Below, piece by piece: positions 13,144 to 21,587 of a DNA stretch of 23,584 bases (its first letter is position 1; every line of letters begins with the position of its first letter). Source of the stretch: Ruixingdingia sedimenti. Lineage in GTDB: Bacteria > Pseudomonadota > Alphaproteobacteria > Rhodobacterales > Rhodobacteraceae. The stretch is taken from contig NZ_JAVKPH010000045.1 in assembly GCF_031432425.1 (NCBI RefSeq), positions 1-23,584 of the forward strand, given 5' to 3'. The translations under genes and the position numbers were made by a program. Under the pieces are notes generated by a model. That model did not search any database, had not been told where the DNA came from, and saw only the letters and a program-made list of their open reading frames with translations.

Positions 13144-16100
13144 ATGTCCGACATTTCCGACCTGATCCTGACACTGTCACCCGAAGACGGTTCCACCATC
13201 GGCAACGGGGCCATGCTGGCGCTGCTGCGCGAGCACATGCCCGAACTGGCAGAGGACGACTACATCGCCGCGCGCGATGCGCTGATCGACGAGGGCGTGC
13301 TTGGGCGTGGCAAGGGGCGTGGCGGGTCGATCTTTCGTGTCACCGACGATCTGGGCGATGAGGATGAAGACCTGGACGAGGATGAGGGCGACGAGGACGA
13401 TGGGTTCGAACTGACCCACACCGAAGAGGCCGCGCCGCGAAAGCTGCGGGCCAAGGCCGGGAAGAAGGCGGCGCGCAGGCCGGACGGGGCGGTGCAGGTG
13501 CTGTCCTACCGCCACGGCGAGACGCGGGTGAACAACCCCGAGGTGGGCATGGTCCATGCCGGCACCGATCCGGATGGGGACAAGACGGTCTGGGCCTATG
13601 ACCCGCACCTAGACCCGGTGCTGAATTTCGACTCTGCGCGGGCGGGGATCGAACGGCTGATCGACGAGGCGCTGGCCAGCGGTGATCTCGAACAGATGCG
13701 CGACGCGCTTCAGGAACTGAAGCGGCTGCAGGCGCCTTATCTCAACTGGACGGGCAAGGCGGAGAGGACGAGCGTCGAGGTCGATACCGTCTCGCTCCAT
13801 GTCCATGAACGGGTGGACCCGGCGACGATCCTCGCCAATGCGGCAAAGCGGCTGAAGGGCAAGGATTCGGCGACGCAATGGCGGCAGCCGGACCTGTTCG
13901 CGGCGCCGTTCGAGAACCTGCCTCTGCGCCAGGCGCTGGATTTCTACCACCACGAAAAGGGCTGGTCGAACCGGCTGGTGGCGGGCGACAGCCTGCTGGT
14001 GATGAACTCGCTCCTGACCAAGGAGAGCATGGGCGGCAAGGTTCAGATGATATACATCGACCCGCCCTATGGCATCAAATACGGGTCGAACTTCCAGCCC
14101 TTCACCAACAAGCGCGACGTGAAGGACCGGTCAGACGCCGACCTGACCCAGGAACCCGAAATGATCAAGGCGTTCCGGGACACCTGGGAACTTGGCATCC
14201 ATTCCTACCTTACCTATCTGCGCGACCGGTTGATGCTGGCGCGGGAATTGCTGACCGAGAGCGGGTCGGTTTTCGTGCAGATTTCGGACGAGAATTTGCA
14301 CCATGTTCGGGAATTGATGGACGAGATTTTCGGCGTCGAAAATTTCTGTTCAATCATTCAGGTGCAGAAGACCGGAAGCCAAGCCGGGAACTTGCTGGCG
14401 ACCACCGTAGATTTTCTCGTCTGGTATGCCCAAGACAAGAACGCCGTAAAATATCGGCAGATCTACCTTGAGCGGGTTCCCGGCCATGTCTCGTCTGATC
14501 GCTACGACCAGATCGAACTTCCCACGAGCAAAGAAAGGCGGCTGACGAGAGCGGAACTCAACCGAGAATCGGATATTCCAGAGGGCCGAATTTTTCGGCA
14601 TACGAGCCTTATCAGTTCTGGTCAATCCAGTTACGAACAAGAATTGCAGTTTTTTGGCAAGAAATTTGACTCGGGTGCGGGCAGCCACTGGAAGACCACA
14701 ATGGATGGCATGGTCCGGCTGCAAAAAGCTGGTCGCGTGTCTGACGGGGCGAGCACGATCAGATACAAGCGCTTTCTCGACGATTTCCCGGTTCTACCAA
14801 TTTCGGATAGGTGGGAGTCGTTGCAGATCGGCACAGGGCTGCTTTACGTCGTCCAAACCAGTGCGGCCGTCATCGAACGCTGCCTACTGATGACCACCGA
14901 TCCCGGCGATCTTGTGCTCGATCCGACCTGCGGCTCCGGCACCACCGCTTTCGTTGCCGAGAAATGGGGGCGGCGCTGGATCACCTGTGACACCTCCCGC
15001 GTGGCGATCACGCTGGCCAAGCAGCGGCTGATGACCGCCAGTTTCGACTACTATGCCCTGCGCTATCCGCATGAGGGGCTGGGCGGCGGCTTCGACTATG
15101 AAACCGTGCCGCACATCACGCTGAAATCCATCGCCAACAACCCCGACATCGACACGATTTACGAGGAAGATCACCCGAAGATCGCGGCGGCACTGGCCGA
15201 CCTCAACGCCGCGCTGGCAAAGGCCCCGCCGAAGCCGCTCAAACCTGCTCAGGGAGCGCGCAAGGGCAAGCCGGTGGACTTCGCCAAGGGCGACACCCTG
15301 CACGAATGGGAGGTGCCCTTCGACTGGCCGCTCGACAAGGACGACCGCCCGCTCTGGCCCGATGCCGCCCGCGCGCCCTTCGACGCCTTCCACACCGCCC
15401 GTCAGGCGATGCAGCGCCGCATGGATCAGTCCATCGCCGACCATGCCGAGCAGGAGACGCTCTACGACAAGCCGCGCATCGACCGATCCAAGCTGCGCAT
15501 CTGCGGGCCCTTCTCGGTCGAGGCGGTGCCGGCGCCCACCGTCCTGTCGCTCGACGACAGCATCCCGCCGCAAGAGGCCGACGAGACCGTCGCCCGCTCC
15601 GGCGAGACCTCCCGCCAGGCGCTGTGGCGCGACGAACTCCTTAAGACCGGCGTGCGCGGCAAGGGCGGCGCCATGCTCCGCTTCGCCGAATTCGAGACGC
15701 TACCGGGGCTGAAACACATCCACGCCAGCGGCTCGCTGGCCGAGACGGGCGAGCGCGTCGTCGTCAGCTTCGGCCCCGAGCACGCGGCGCTGGAGCAACG
15801 GCAGGTGGAACTGGCGCTGACCGAGGCTGAGACCCTGCGCCCATCGCCGAAATTCATCCTGTTCTGCGCCTTCACCTTCGACCCGGAGGCCGCGAAGGAC
15901 ATCGACGAGGTGAACTGGCCCGGCGTCACGCTGCTCAAGGCGCAGATGAACACCGACCTTCTGACCGAGGATCTGAAGAAGGGCCGCAGTTCCAACCAGT
16001 CGTTCTGGCTGATGGGCCAGCCCGATGTGGACCTGCGGAAGCGCAAGGACGGGCTATGGGAGGTTCAGGTCAACGGTTTCGACTATTTCGATCCGCGCAA

Positions 16101-16392
16101 GGGCGATCTGGTGTCTGGCGGCACCAAGCAGATCGCCATGTGGTCGCTGGACGTGGATTACGACAACCGATCCCTGATGCCGCATCAGGTGTTCTTCCCG
16201 ATGGCGGATGCCAAGGGCGGCTGGAACCGCCTGCGCAAGACCGTCCGGGCGGAACTGGACGAGGACCTGCTGGAGCAGTTCCACGGAACCGTCTCGTTGC
16301 CCTTCGAGGCGGGAGAGAACCGGCGCATTGCGGTCAAGATCGTGGACGACCGCGGGATCGAGTCGCTCAAGATCATGTCGCTGGAGGGATAA
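13144..16392 (+). CDS. Type III-like DNA adenine methyltransferase (Mod)
   Basis: A 1082-aa modification subunit, long for type III Mod (usually about 550-700 aa). Residues 1-66 look like a small winged-helix domain. Residues 69-95 are extremely acidic (D/E repeats), then a basic linker (about 98-115). The methyltransferase core has motif IV DPPYG (306-310) before motif I DPTCGSG (593-599), the beta-class order of type III N6-adenine enzymes; the stretch between them should hold the target recognition domain. A long C-terminal part (about 690-1082) has no motif I can name. The start lacks a clear Shine-Dalgarno but matches the N-terminal domain. It is 4 nt before the restriction subunit gene, so the two are co-transcribed. 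The modified base and site cannot be read from sequence. Confidence 0.9.
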   Translation: MSDISDLILTLSPEDGSTIGNGAMLALLREHMPELAEDDYIAARDALIDEGVLGRGKGRGGSIFRVTDDLGDEDEDLDEDEGDEDDGFELTHTEEAAPRKLRAKAGKKAARRPDGAVQVLSYRHGETRVNNPEVGMVHAGTDPDGDKTVWAYDPHLDPVLNFDSARAGIERLIDEALASGDLEQMRDALQELKRLQAPYLNWTGKAERTSVEVDTVSLHVHERVDPATILANAAKRLKGKDSATQWRQPDLFAAPFENLPLRQALDFYHHEKGWSNRLVAGDSLLVMNSLLTKESMGGKVQMIYIDPPYGIKYGSNFQPFTNKRDVKDRSDADLTQEPEMIKAFRDTWELGIHSYLTYLRDRLMLARELLTESGSVFVQISDENLHHVRELMDEIFGVENFCSIIQVQKTGSQAGNLLATTVDFLVWYAQDKNAVKYRQIYLERVPGHVSSDRYDQIELPTSKERRLTRAELNRESDIPEGRIFRHTSLISSGQSSYEQELQFFGKKFDSGAGSHWKTTMDGMVRLQKAGRVSDGASTIRYKRFLDDFPVLPISDRWESLQIGTGLLYVVQTSAAVIERCLLMTTDPGDLVLDPTCGSGTTAFVAEKWGRRWITCDTSRVAITLAKQRLMTASFDYYALRYPHEGLGGGFDYETVPHITLKSIANNPDIDTIYEEDHPKIAAALADLNAALAKAPPKPLKPAQGARKGKPVDFAKGDTLHEWEVPFDWPLDKDDRPLWPDAARAPFDAFHTARQAMQRRMDQSIADHAEQETLYDKPRIDRSKLRICGPFSVEAVPAPTVLSLDDSIPPQEADETVARSGETSRQALWRDELLKTGVRGKGGAMLRFAEFETLPGLKHIHASGSLAETGERVVVSFGPEHAALEQRQVELALTEAETLRPSPKFILFCAFTFDPEAAKDIDEVNWPGVTLLKAQMNTDLLTEDLKKGRSSNQSFWLMGQPDVDLRKRKDGLWEVQVNGFDYFDPRKGDLVSGGTKQIAMWSLDVDYDNRSLMPHQVFFPMADAKGGWNRLRKTVRAELDEDLLEQFHGTVSLPFEAGENRRIAVKIVDDRGIESLKIMSLEG

Positions 16393-16396
16393 GCCC

Positions 16397-19189
16397 ATGT
16401 CCCTCATCATCAATTCGCCGTTCGTCTGCCCGGCGCAGCATTGGGTCGAGGCCAGGGGCGGCAAGCTGGAGATCAAGTCTGAACGGCGGCCGGCGAGCTA
16501 CGAGGTCTTTGACGCGCGTAACAATACCAAGCGCACCGAGGTGCTGGATCTGGTGAACACGATCCGCACCCGCGTGGATCAGTGGCGCGCAGACAGCTGG
16601 CCAGGCGTGACCATCGTCACCCGCAAGCTGCTGGAGCACTGGCACGACCGCGAGGCGCGACAGCATCCGTTCTACTTCTGTCAGCTCGAGGCGATCGAGA
16701 CGCTGATTTGGTGGGTCGAAGGCGCCGAGGCCTACAAGCAGGGCATCGCGATCCCCGGCGATGGCGGAGTGTGGGAGCGTCTTTGCAACAAGATGGCGAC
16801 GGGCGCGGGCAAGACCACGGTGATGGCGATGATCATCACCTGGCAGGTGCTGAACGCGCTGACCTATCCGAAGCGGAACAAGGACTTCAGCCGCGCGGTT
16901 TTCATCGTGGCGCCCGGCCTGACCGTGAAGGAACGGCTGCAGGTGCTGTTGCCCAGCGAGGGCAGCTACTACGACGAGTTCAACCTTTGCCCGTCCGAGG
17001 CGCTCCGCCAGAAGCTGAACCAGGCGGAGGTGCTGATCGAGAACTGGCACACGCTGATGCCGCTGAAGGAAGCGGACCGCTCGGTAGTGAAGAAAGGGCG
17101 CGAGTCCGACGAGGCCTTCACGCGACGCGTGCTGGGCAAACTGGCGGCGCACAAGGACATCATCGTCATCAACGACGAGGCGCATCACGCCTATCGCAAG
17201 CCGCCGGAGGTGAAGATCAGCAAGAAGCATGCCGAAGAGCATGGCATCGACCTCGACGAGGCGACGCGCTGGATCGAGGGGCTGGACCGCATCCACAAGA
17301 CCCGGCGCATCCAGCGCTGCTTCGACCTCTCGGCCACGCCGTTCGCGCCGACCGGCAAGAAAAGCACTGATACCGCGCTGTTTGACTGGATCATCTCGGA
17401 CTTCGGCCTGAACGACGCGATCGAGGCCGGGCTGGTCAAGACACCGCGCGTCGTTGTGCGCGACGATGCGGTTCCGGATGCCAAGACGCTGCGTTCGAAG
17501 CTCTACCACATTTACCGCGACCCGACCGTTTCCGAAGACCTGAATCGCAAGGCTGAAGCGCATGAAGCGCTGCCAAAGCTGGTCCAGGACGCCTATACGC
17601 TGCTCGGCGCCGACTGGAGGGAAACCCGGGCGCAATGGCAGGAGGCCGGGCATCATTCCCCGCCGGTCATGCTGACAGTCTGCAACCGCACCGAAACCGC
17701 AGCGCGCATCGAGACCTATTTCAACAAGGGCGATGCGCATTGGCCCGAATTGCACGCACCGACCCGAACGCTCCGGGTCGATTCCAGGGTGCTGGAGAAA
17801 GCTGAGATCGGCGAGACCGCGACCTCCGACAAGGATTACGAGGCGCGGCTAAAGGCAATCATCGACGCCGCGACCATCCCCGAGACCCGCCGCCAGCAGT
17901 TCCGCGCCCTGAAGAAGGAAGAACTGCTGCGCGAGATCGTGGACAATGTCGGGAAGCGGGGAGCGGCCGGACAAGACCTGCAGAACGTCATATCGGTCGC
18001 GATGCTGTCTGAGGGATGGGACGCCAAGAACGTCACACACATCATGGGTCTCCGCGCCTTCACATCCCAGCTACTCTGCGAACAGGTCGTCGGGCGAGGA
18101 TTGCGTCGGGTGTCCTACGACACGGACGAGAATGGCCTGTTCCTGCCCGAATACGTCAACGTCTTCGGTGTGCCGCTTTCCATTTCGGAAACAGGCGAAG
18201 GCGGCGAAGCGCCACCGCCTCCGAAGCCGACCACGCAGATCGAAGTTCTGCCCGAGCGGGCTCATCTGGAGCTTCGCTGGCCGAATGTGCTGCGGGTTGA
18301 AACGGTCGTGCGTCCGCAGCTGACCATGGACAGGGGCAAGGTAGCGCCGCTCGTGCTCGACCCTGCCAGCACGCCAATCAGCGCGGAATTGGCTCCTGCG
18401 CTCGGCGGCGCAACCGACATGGGCAAGGTGACAGCGATTGACCTCGAGAAGCTGCCAGACGGCTTCCGTCTGCAACGTCTCGTCTTTCAGGCAGCACGGA
18501 AGGCCTTTGCCGAACTCAGCCACGGTTTTTCGGGTAGCCACGAGTATCTGGCGGCTCAGCTGGTCAGGATCGTCGAGGCGTTCCTCAACTCCGACCGCCT
18601 CGACATCCCGTCGCTGTTCCACTCCGACCCGCTTCGGCGGCGGATTCTGATCGCACTCAACATCGACCTTGTAGTTCAGCATGTGCTGAGCAACGTGACC
18701 GAGCAGAACACGGAGCGCCTGACGCCGGTGTTCGACGAGGAAAACCCGATCGGCGCCACCGGCCAGATGCGGACCTGGTACACCACCAAGCCGTGCTTTC
18801 CGACCGCCAAGTCGCATATCAGCCACCTGGTCGGGGATTCGTCCTGGGAGGGACATGCAGCGAACATCTTCGAGAAGCGCGAAGACGTCATCGCCTATGC
18901 CAAGAACGATCACCTCGGGTTCCAGATCTACTACATGTGGGCCGGTTCACGGCGCCGATATGTTCCGGACTTCCTCGTGCGCCTTGCCAGCGGCACCATT
19001 CTGGCGCTTGAGATCAAGGGCACCGACAGCCCCCAGAACAAGGCCAAGCGGGACGCGTTGAACGAGTGGGTGAAGGCGGTCAACGCGGCGGGCGGCTTCG
19101 GCCACTGGGCATGGGATGTCGCGTTCAAGCCCGCGGAAATGCAGGACATTGTCACGAAGCACTCGGCCGTTGTGGAACCCGTTTCATAG
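16397..19189 (+). CDS. Type III-like restriction endonuclease subunit (Res)
   Basis: A 930-aa helicase-nuclease. Helicase motif I is ATGAGKT (134-140), motif II is the DEAH variant in INDEAHH (260-263), motif III is SATP (312-315), and a SEGWDAKN then QVVGRGLRR region gives motifs V and VI. The C-terminal nuclease core has D858 (PDFLVRL) and E872-I-K874 (ALEIKG), the PD-(D/E)XK triad found in type III Res proteins. The N-terminus starting INSPFVCPAQHWVE and the layout resemble the family called BPTD_3080 restriction endonucleases, from memory only. Cleavage would need the Mod subunit. The ATG at 16397 has GGAGGG 8 nt upstream, although the frame is open earlier. No frameshift or missing core residue is seen, so the system looks intact. 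Confidence 0.92.
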   Translation: MSLIINSPFVCPAQHWVEARGGKLEIKSERRPASYEVFDARNNTKRTEVLDLVNTIRTRVDQWRADSWPGVTIVTRKLLEHWHDREARQHPFYFCQLEAIETLIWWVEGAEAYKQGIAIPGDGGVWERLCNKMATGAGKTTVMAMIITWQVLNALTYPKRNKDFSRAVFIVAPGLTVKERLQVLLPSEGSYYDEFNLCPSEALRQKLNQAEVLIENWHTLMPLKEADRSVVKKGRESDEAFTRRVLGKLAAHKDIIVINDEAHHAYRKPPEVKISKKHAEEHGIDLDEATRWIEGLDRIHKTRRIQRCFDLSATPFAPTGKKSTDTALFDWIISDFGLNDAIEAGLVKTPRVVVRDDAVPDAKTLRSKLYHIYRDPTVSEDLNRKAEAHEALPKLVQDAYTLLGADWRETRAQWQEAGHHSPPVMLTVCNRTETAARIETYFNKGDAHWPELHAPTRTLRVDSRVLEKAEIGETATSDKDYEARLKAIIDAATIPETRRQQFRALKKEELLREIVDNVGKRGAAGQDLQNVISVAMLSEGWDAKNVTHIMGLRAFTSQLLCEQVVGRGLRRVSYDTDENGLFLPEYVNVFGVPLSISETGEGGEAPPPPKPTTQIEVLPERAHLELRWPNVLRVETVVRPQLTMDRGKVAPLVLDPASTPISAELAPALGGATDMGKVTAIDLEKLPDGFRLQRLVFQAARKAFAELSHGFSGSHEYLAAQLVRIVEAFLNSDRLDIPSLFHSDPLRRRILIALNIDLVVQHVLSNVTEQNTERLTPVFDEENPIGATGQMRTWYTTKPCFPTAKSHISHLVGDSSWEGHAANIFEKREDVIAYAKNDHLGFQIYYMWAGSRRRYVPDFLVRLASGTILALEIKGTDSPQNKAKRDALNEWVKAVNAAGGFGHWAWDVAFKPAEMQDIVTKHSAVVEPVS

Positions 19190-19235
19190 TGGGATCCTGC
19201 GACCATCCGTCGAAGCCCGACCTGACCGCGAATGG

Positions 19236-19622
19236 CTATCTCGGCAGTTTGGCTTCCCCGCCGATGATGGTCGCAAGGAAGGCCTCATCCAGCTTCGGTT
19301 CGTCCCATCGTTCGGCGACGGCAAGCCAACGGTCGAGGTGGTCTCGGAACCCCGCGTCGTCAGCCTTGAGGTGAAAGGTGTAGAGCCGGTCGACGATCTG
19401 TCGCATCAGGCTTCGCATCTGGTCGTCGTCGAGATGGGACGCGTCAGACCATGGAATCTGGTGGCCGTCGGCGTCGGTGATGAACACGTCCGAATAGTCG
19501 CCCGTGTGGGTGACCGGGACAGTCCCCGCGTGCAATTCCTCGATCCCCGTGTTGCGCACACAGATCATCGCCATCAGTTTCGCCAGCCGGGCGGCGATGC
19601 GCTCCTCGTCGGCCGGTTTCAT
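19236..19622 (-). CDS. Unknown 128-aa protein, partner of DUF6429-like gene
   Basis: A 128-aa acidic, mostly helical protein of unknown function. It begins MKPADEERIAARLAKLMAMICVRNTGIEELHAGT, continues with GDYSDVFITDADGHQIPWSDASH, and ends with a helical region (VDRLYTFHLKADD, WLAVAERWDEPKLDEAF). No catalytic motif is visible. Its start overlaps the stop of the DUF6429-like gene by 4 nt, so the two are translationally coupled and probably work together. It converges on the restriction subunit gene, with 46 nt between the stop codons and no strong terminator there. I have seen such pairs in Rhodobacterales accessory DNA, but I cannot name a function. Confidence 0.7.
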   Translation of the reverse strand: MKPADEERIAARLAKLMAMICVRNTGIEELHAGTVPVTHTGDYSDVFITDADGHQIPWSDASHLDDDQMRSLMRQIVDRLYTFHLKADDAGFRDHLDRWLAVAERWDEPKLDEAFLATIIGGEAKLPR

Positions 19623-19885
19623 GGCTCGGACCTCTTTGGATCGTTCGACTGCGGCTTCACGAACAACTCTACGAGAGCCGCTTCGGCTCGGGCCAGTCCG
19701 GCTTCGGTGAGGGCCAGCGATTTCGCCTTGCCGATGGGATCGTGGATCAGCCCTTTGGCATGCAGCCGGTCGGTGATCGACCAGTCGATCCCTTTCCAGA
19801 CCCGATTGCCGTCATGCAGCGTCAGGCTGAGGATCGCCAGCGCCGCATCGTCGAGCTTATCGGTGTCAAGGTCCGGTTCCGCCAT
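19619..19885 (-). CDS. DUF6429-like small protein
   Basis: An 88-aa protein that matches my memory of the DUF6429 family: DLDTDKLDDAALAILSLTLHD, then VWKGIDWSITDRLHAKGLI, then GKAKSLALTEAGLARAEAALVELF. The pattern of a short helix bundle followed by a GKAKS-L-LTE-G segment is winged-helix-like (resembling regulators where T/S-E-x-G ends the recognition wing), so DNA binding is possible but not shown. It is the first gene of a two-gene unit; its stop overlaps the next start. The start at 19885 follows a poorly resolved upstream region with no clear Shine-Dalgarno. Confidence 0.75.
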   Translation of the reverse strand: MAEPDLDTDKLDDAALAILSLTLHDGNRVWKGIDWSITDRLHAKGLIHDPIGKAKSLALTEAGLARAEAALVELFVKPQSNDPKRSEP

Positions 19886-20192
19886 TTATAGCCTCCCTCA
19901 CCGACAGGATGCCGTCGTCGCAGGAAATTCTCAATGGCGGAAGGGATTTGCGAGGCTGGATTGGGAAAGAACGGATTGGATTTCTGTTCCTTTCGACAAA
20001 CGCCACTGGCATCGAAGTGTTCAGGTGGCGCGAGGAACTGTCCCTATTTTTTCAACTGGTTACGGGCTCTACACCGAATGTGCGCAGTCGAGAGGTTCAG
20101 AGAATATCGGGGGCAAGAGAACGTGTTCGGCCGCTGTGGTGAGGACGCCAGTGCAAAGCCACACCCGCATAACCCCCGAATACAACGGAAAA

Positions 20193-20210
20193 ATCCGGCC
20201 TCGGCCGGAT
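20193..20210 (-). terminator. Rho-independent terminator, minus strand
   Basis: The plus strand reads ATCCGGCC-TC-GGCCGGAT, a perfect 8-bp inverted repeat with a 2-nt centre. On the minus strand it is followed by a T5 run (plus-strand A run 20189-20193). It would stop transcripts coming from the right, but no minus-strand gene is seen between it and the IS5 transposase at 21576. Confidence 0.7.
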
Positions 20211-20256
20211 CGGGAGAACGCTTTCGCGGGGGCAAGTGGCGGAGGGGGAGTCGCAC

Positions 20257-20297
20257 GCAGCGAACCCTCTCTACCCCCTATGTCGGCTCATGGCGGT
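20257..20297. repeat. Interspersed repeat, copy A
   Basis: Holds GCAGCGAACCCTCTCT (20257-20272) and ATGTCGGCTCATGGCGGT (20280-20297). Both exact strings recur in copy B, but in the opposite order along the strand. It is preceded by a GGAGGGGG stretch similar to one in copy B. Confidence 0.7.
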
Positions 20298-20553
20298 CAA
20301 TGCGTATTTATGAGTAGAAACAATACGTTGTTCTTGCTCACGGCAACCTTTCAGAATGTACTCAATGCCTGCGAAGGCTACGCGCGCTCATGAATTTCTC
20401 AAAACAGGCGGACGGGATGCAAACATTCTCTACTCGGGCATTGCAACATTTTATCAGCGACTTGAAATCGGCAGGAAAGTCACTTAAGTCTTTGTAAATA
20501 TTTTGTTATTTTGGATTTCAGCACAGCGATTCTCGGCTCGATTAATTTACTCC

Positions 20554-20615
20554 ATGTCGGTTCATGTCGGCTCATGGCGGTTTGGAGGGGATGGGTCTGG
20601 CAGCGAACCCTCTCT
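20554..20615. repeat. Interspersed repeat, copy B, with 10-bp tandem units
   Basis: Holds ATGTCGGCTCATGGCGGT (20564-20581) and GCAGCGAACCCTCTCT (20600-20615), both exact matches to copy A. It begins with three imperfect 10-bp units (CATGTCGGTT, CATGTCGGCT, CATGGCGGTT) starting at 20553. Order of the two shared strings is reversed relative to copy A, so the underlying unit is probably longer and was present more than once. Confidence 0.65.
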
Positions 20616-20733
20616 CGTGCTCGCACCCACGCGAGTGCATACATCAGATAGATCAGGACAAGATATCCAAAGAGACGAAGCACAGCCCAAAGCAAATTAG
20701 CTTATTGTTGAACCTTGGATTAAGCAATAATTT

Positions 20734-21282
20734 ATGAAAAAGTTTCGGTGTTTCGGATTTTCTTGGCGGAAAAGCAGCTGCACGCGGCTTCTTGGAACTA
20801 AGTCGATGGCACGAAAGCCAAGCAATCGATATATCAACATCAGCAACATTTTACCTAGATCGAGCGCAATAAATCCTGGATCAGATTTCCAAACGGCAGC
20901 GAGCTCCACTTTGGACCTCAAATGCCTCCTAGTTGGAGCGCCCTGCGGCGGCTTGGAACAGGCGGCCGCTGGTTTGAACTCCCTAGGAGCTGAACTCCGC
21001 TGGCTTCCCGCGAGTTCGGACGTTGTTGATATGTTAGCTTTAGACCTTGAACCAGATGCCGCACTTGCCATATTCGATTTTGACGCGTTCAATGATCCGC
21101 TGACGCTTCTCACGGCTCTGATGATGCTAAGACGAATGAGGACAGGTCTCCCGCTCATCCTAGTATCAAAGCACGTATACTCAAAGGAGCTTGCGGGCAA
21201 CATCGCTTTAGCAGGCTTGTTACACGCTTCGACTGATTGGAGAAGATTGCGGCTTGTCATAGACGAAGCAATTTTACTTTGA
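20734..21282 (+). CDS. Orphan receiver-like protein, degenerate
   Basis: A 182-aa protein. From about residue 60 it shows alternating hydrophobic strands and helices as in response-regulator receiver domains: LDLKCLLVGAPCG, GAELRWLPAS, AALAIFDFDAFND, TGLPLILVSKHVYSK, AGLLHASTDWRRL. An aspartate lies in the third strand region (IFDFD), where the phosphorylated Asp would be, and a lysine follows the S in VSKH, near the usual Lys position. The acidic pair after strand 1 is missing (VGAPCG), so it may not be phosphorylated. No output domain or kinase gene is seen. The start is uncertain: ATG at 20806 (MARKPSNRYINIS) is as likely as 20734, and neither has a clear Shine-Dalgarno. The opposite-strand frame here is Ser/Arg-rich and is a shadow. 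Confidence 0.6.
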   Translation: MKKFRCFGFSWRKSSCTRLLGTKSMARKPSNRYINISNILPRSSAINPGSDFQTAASSTLDLKCLLVGAPCGGLEQAAAGLNSLGAELRWLPASSDVVDMLALDLEPDAALAIFDFDAFNDPLTLLTALMMLRRMRTGLPLILVSKHVYSKELAGNIALAGLLHASTDWRRLRLVIDEAILL

Positions 21283-21288
21283 CTATTG

Positions 21289-21321
21289 CCTCGCCCCGAG
21301 GGGCTCGAAACACATTTTTTT
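21289..21321 (+). terminator. Weak terminator after receiver-like gene
   Basis: CCTCG-CCC-CGAGG (21289-21301) forms a short hairpin 7 nt after the stop, overlapping a second one (CGAG-GGG-CTCG). A T7 run follows at 21315-21321, which is further from the stem than usual, so termination may be weak. Confidence 0.35.
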
Positions 21322-21565
21322 CGTCAGCTCAAGCCATACGGTTATAAGTCCCCCTGTTTTTGTCGCACTTAGTGCAAGAAACTCTCGACAGTATCGTCGT
21401 AAGGGCACCTCGATTTTTAACCCATTTCGGGGCCACGCCGCGCGTCCCATGACGTGATCCAAGCTGGAGGCCGCCTACTGTCGGCCCGGTATACCCGTAC
21501 GTTCGCGGCTCTGTGCCCGTTCCGCTCAGGCTTTCGACCGTTGCAGACTGATCTGCTCGGTGGTT

Positions 21566-21587
21566 TGCCCGGTGTTTATGCCGGGCA
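21566..21587 (-). other. Hairpin across the transposase stop codon
   Basis: TGCCCGG (21566-21572) and CCGGGCA (21581-21587) pair with an 8-nt loop that contains the stop codon. No T run follows on the minus strand, so it may protect the mRNA end rather than terminate transcription. Confidence 0.45.

Larger units (their letters stand above)
19886..20733. other. 848-bp stretch with no supported gene
   Basis: Open frames here are short, have atypical composition and cross one another; none looks like a protein. The stretch holds a strong inverted-repeat terminator for minus-strand transcription (20193-20210) and two partly duplicated segments (20257-20297 and 20564-20615). The part at about 20390-20560 is AT-rich with no clear promoter. 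It probably marks the right border of the element's coding cargo or old recombination debris. Confidence 0.6.

Noticed and set aside
16373..17755. Minus-strand 460-codon frame opposite the Res gene
   Set aside because: It is antisense to helicase motifs I-III of Res and has typical shadow composition.
13144..19189. BREX or DISARM interpretation of the methyltransferase-helicase pair
   Set aside because: No PglZ, BrxC, DrmA or DrmB-type genes are present. The beta-class Mod followed by Res with a C-terminal PD-(D/E)XK is explained by type III restriction.
20238..20280. tRNA-Ser-like 3' end on the minus strand (TCCGCCA preceded by GGGTTCG)
   Set aside because: The T-arm is interrupted by 9 extra bases and no anticodon or acceptor 5' half is found. 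It may be chance or a remnant, but does not support a tRNA gene.
20697..21260. Minus-strand frame opposite the receiver-like gene
   Set aside because: It is Ser/Arg-rich and lacks regular secondary-structure patterns; the plus-strand frame shows receiver-like strands.
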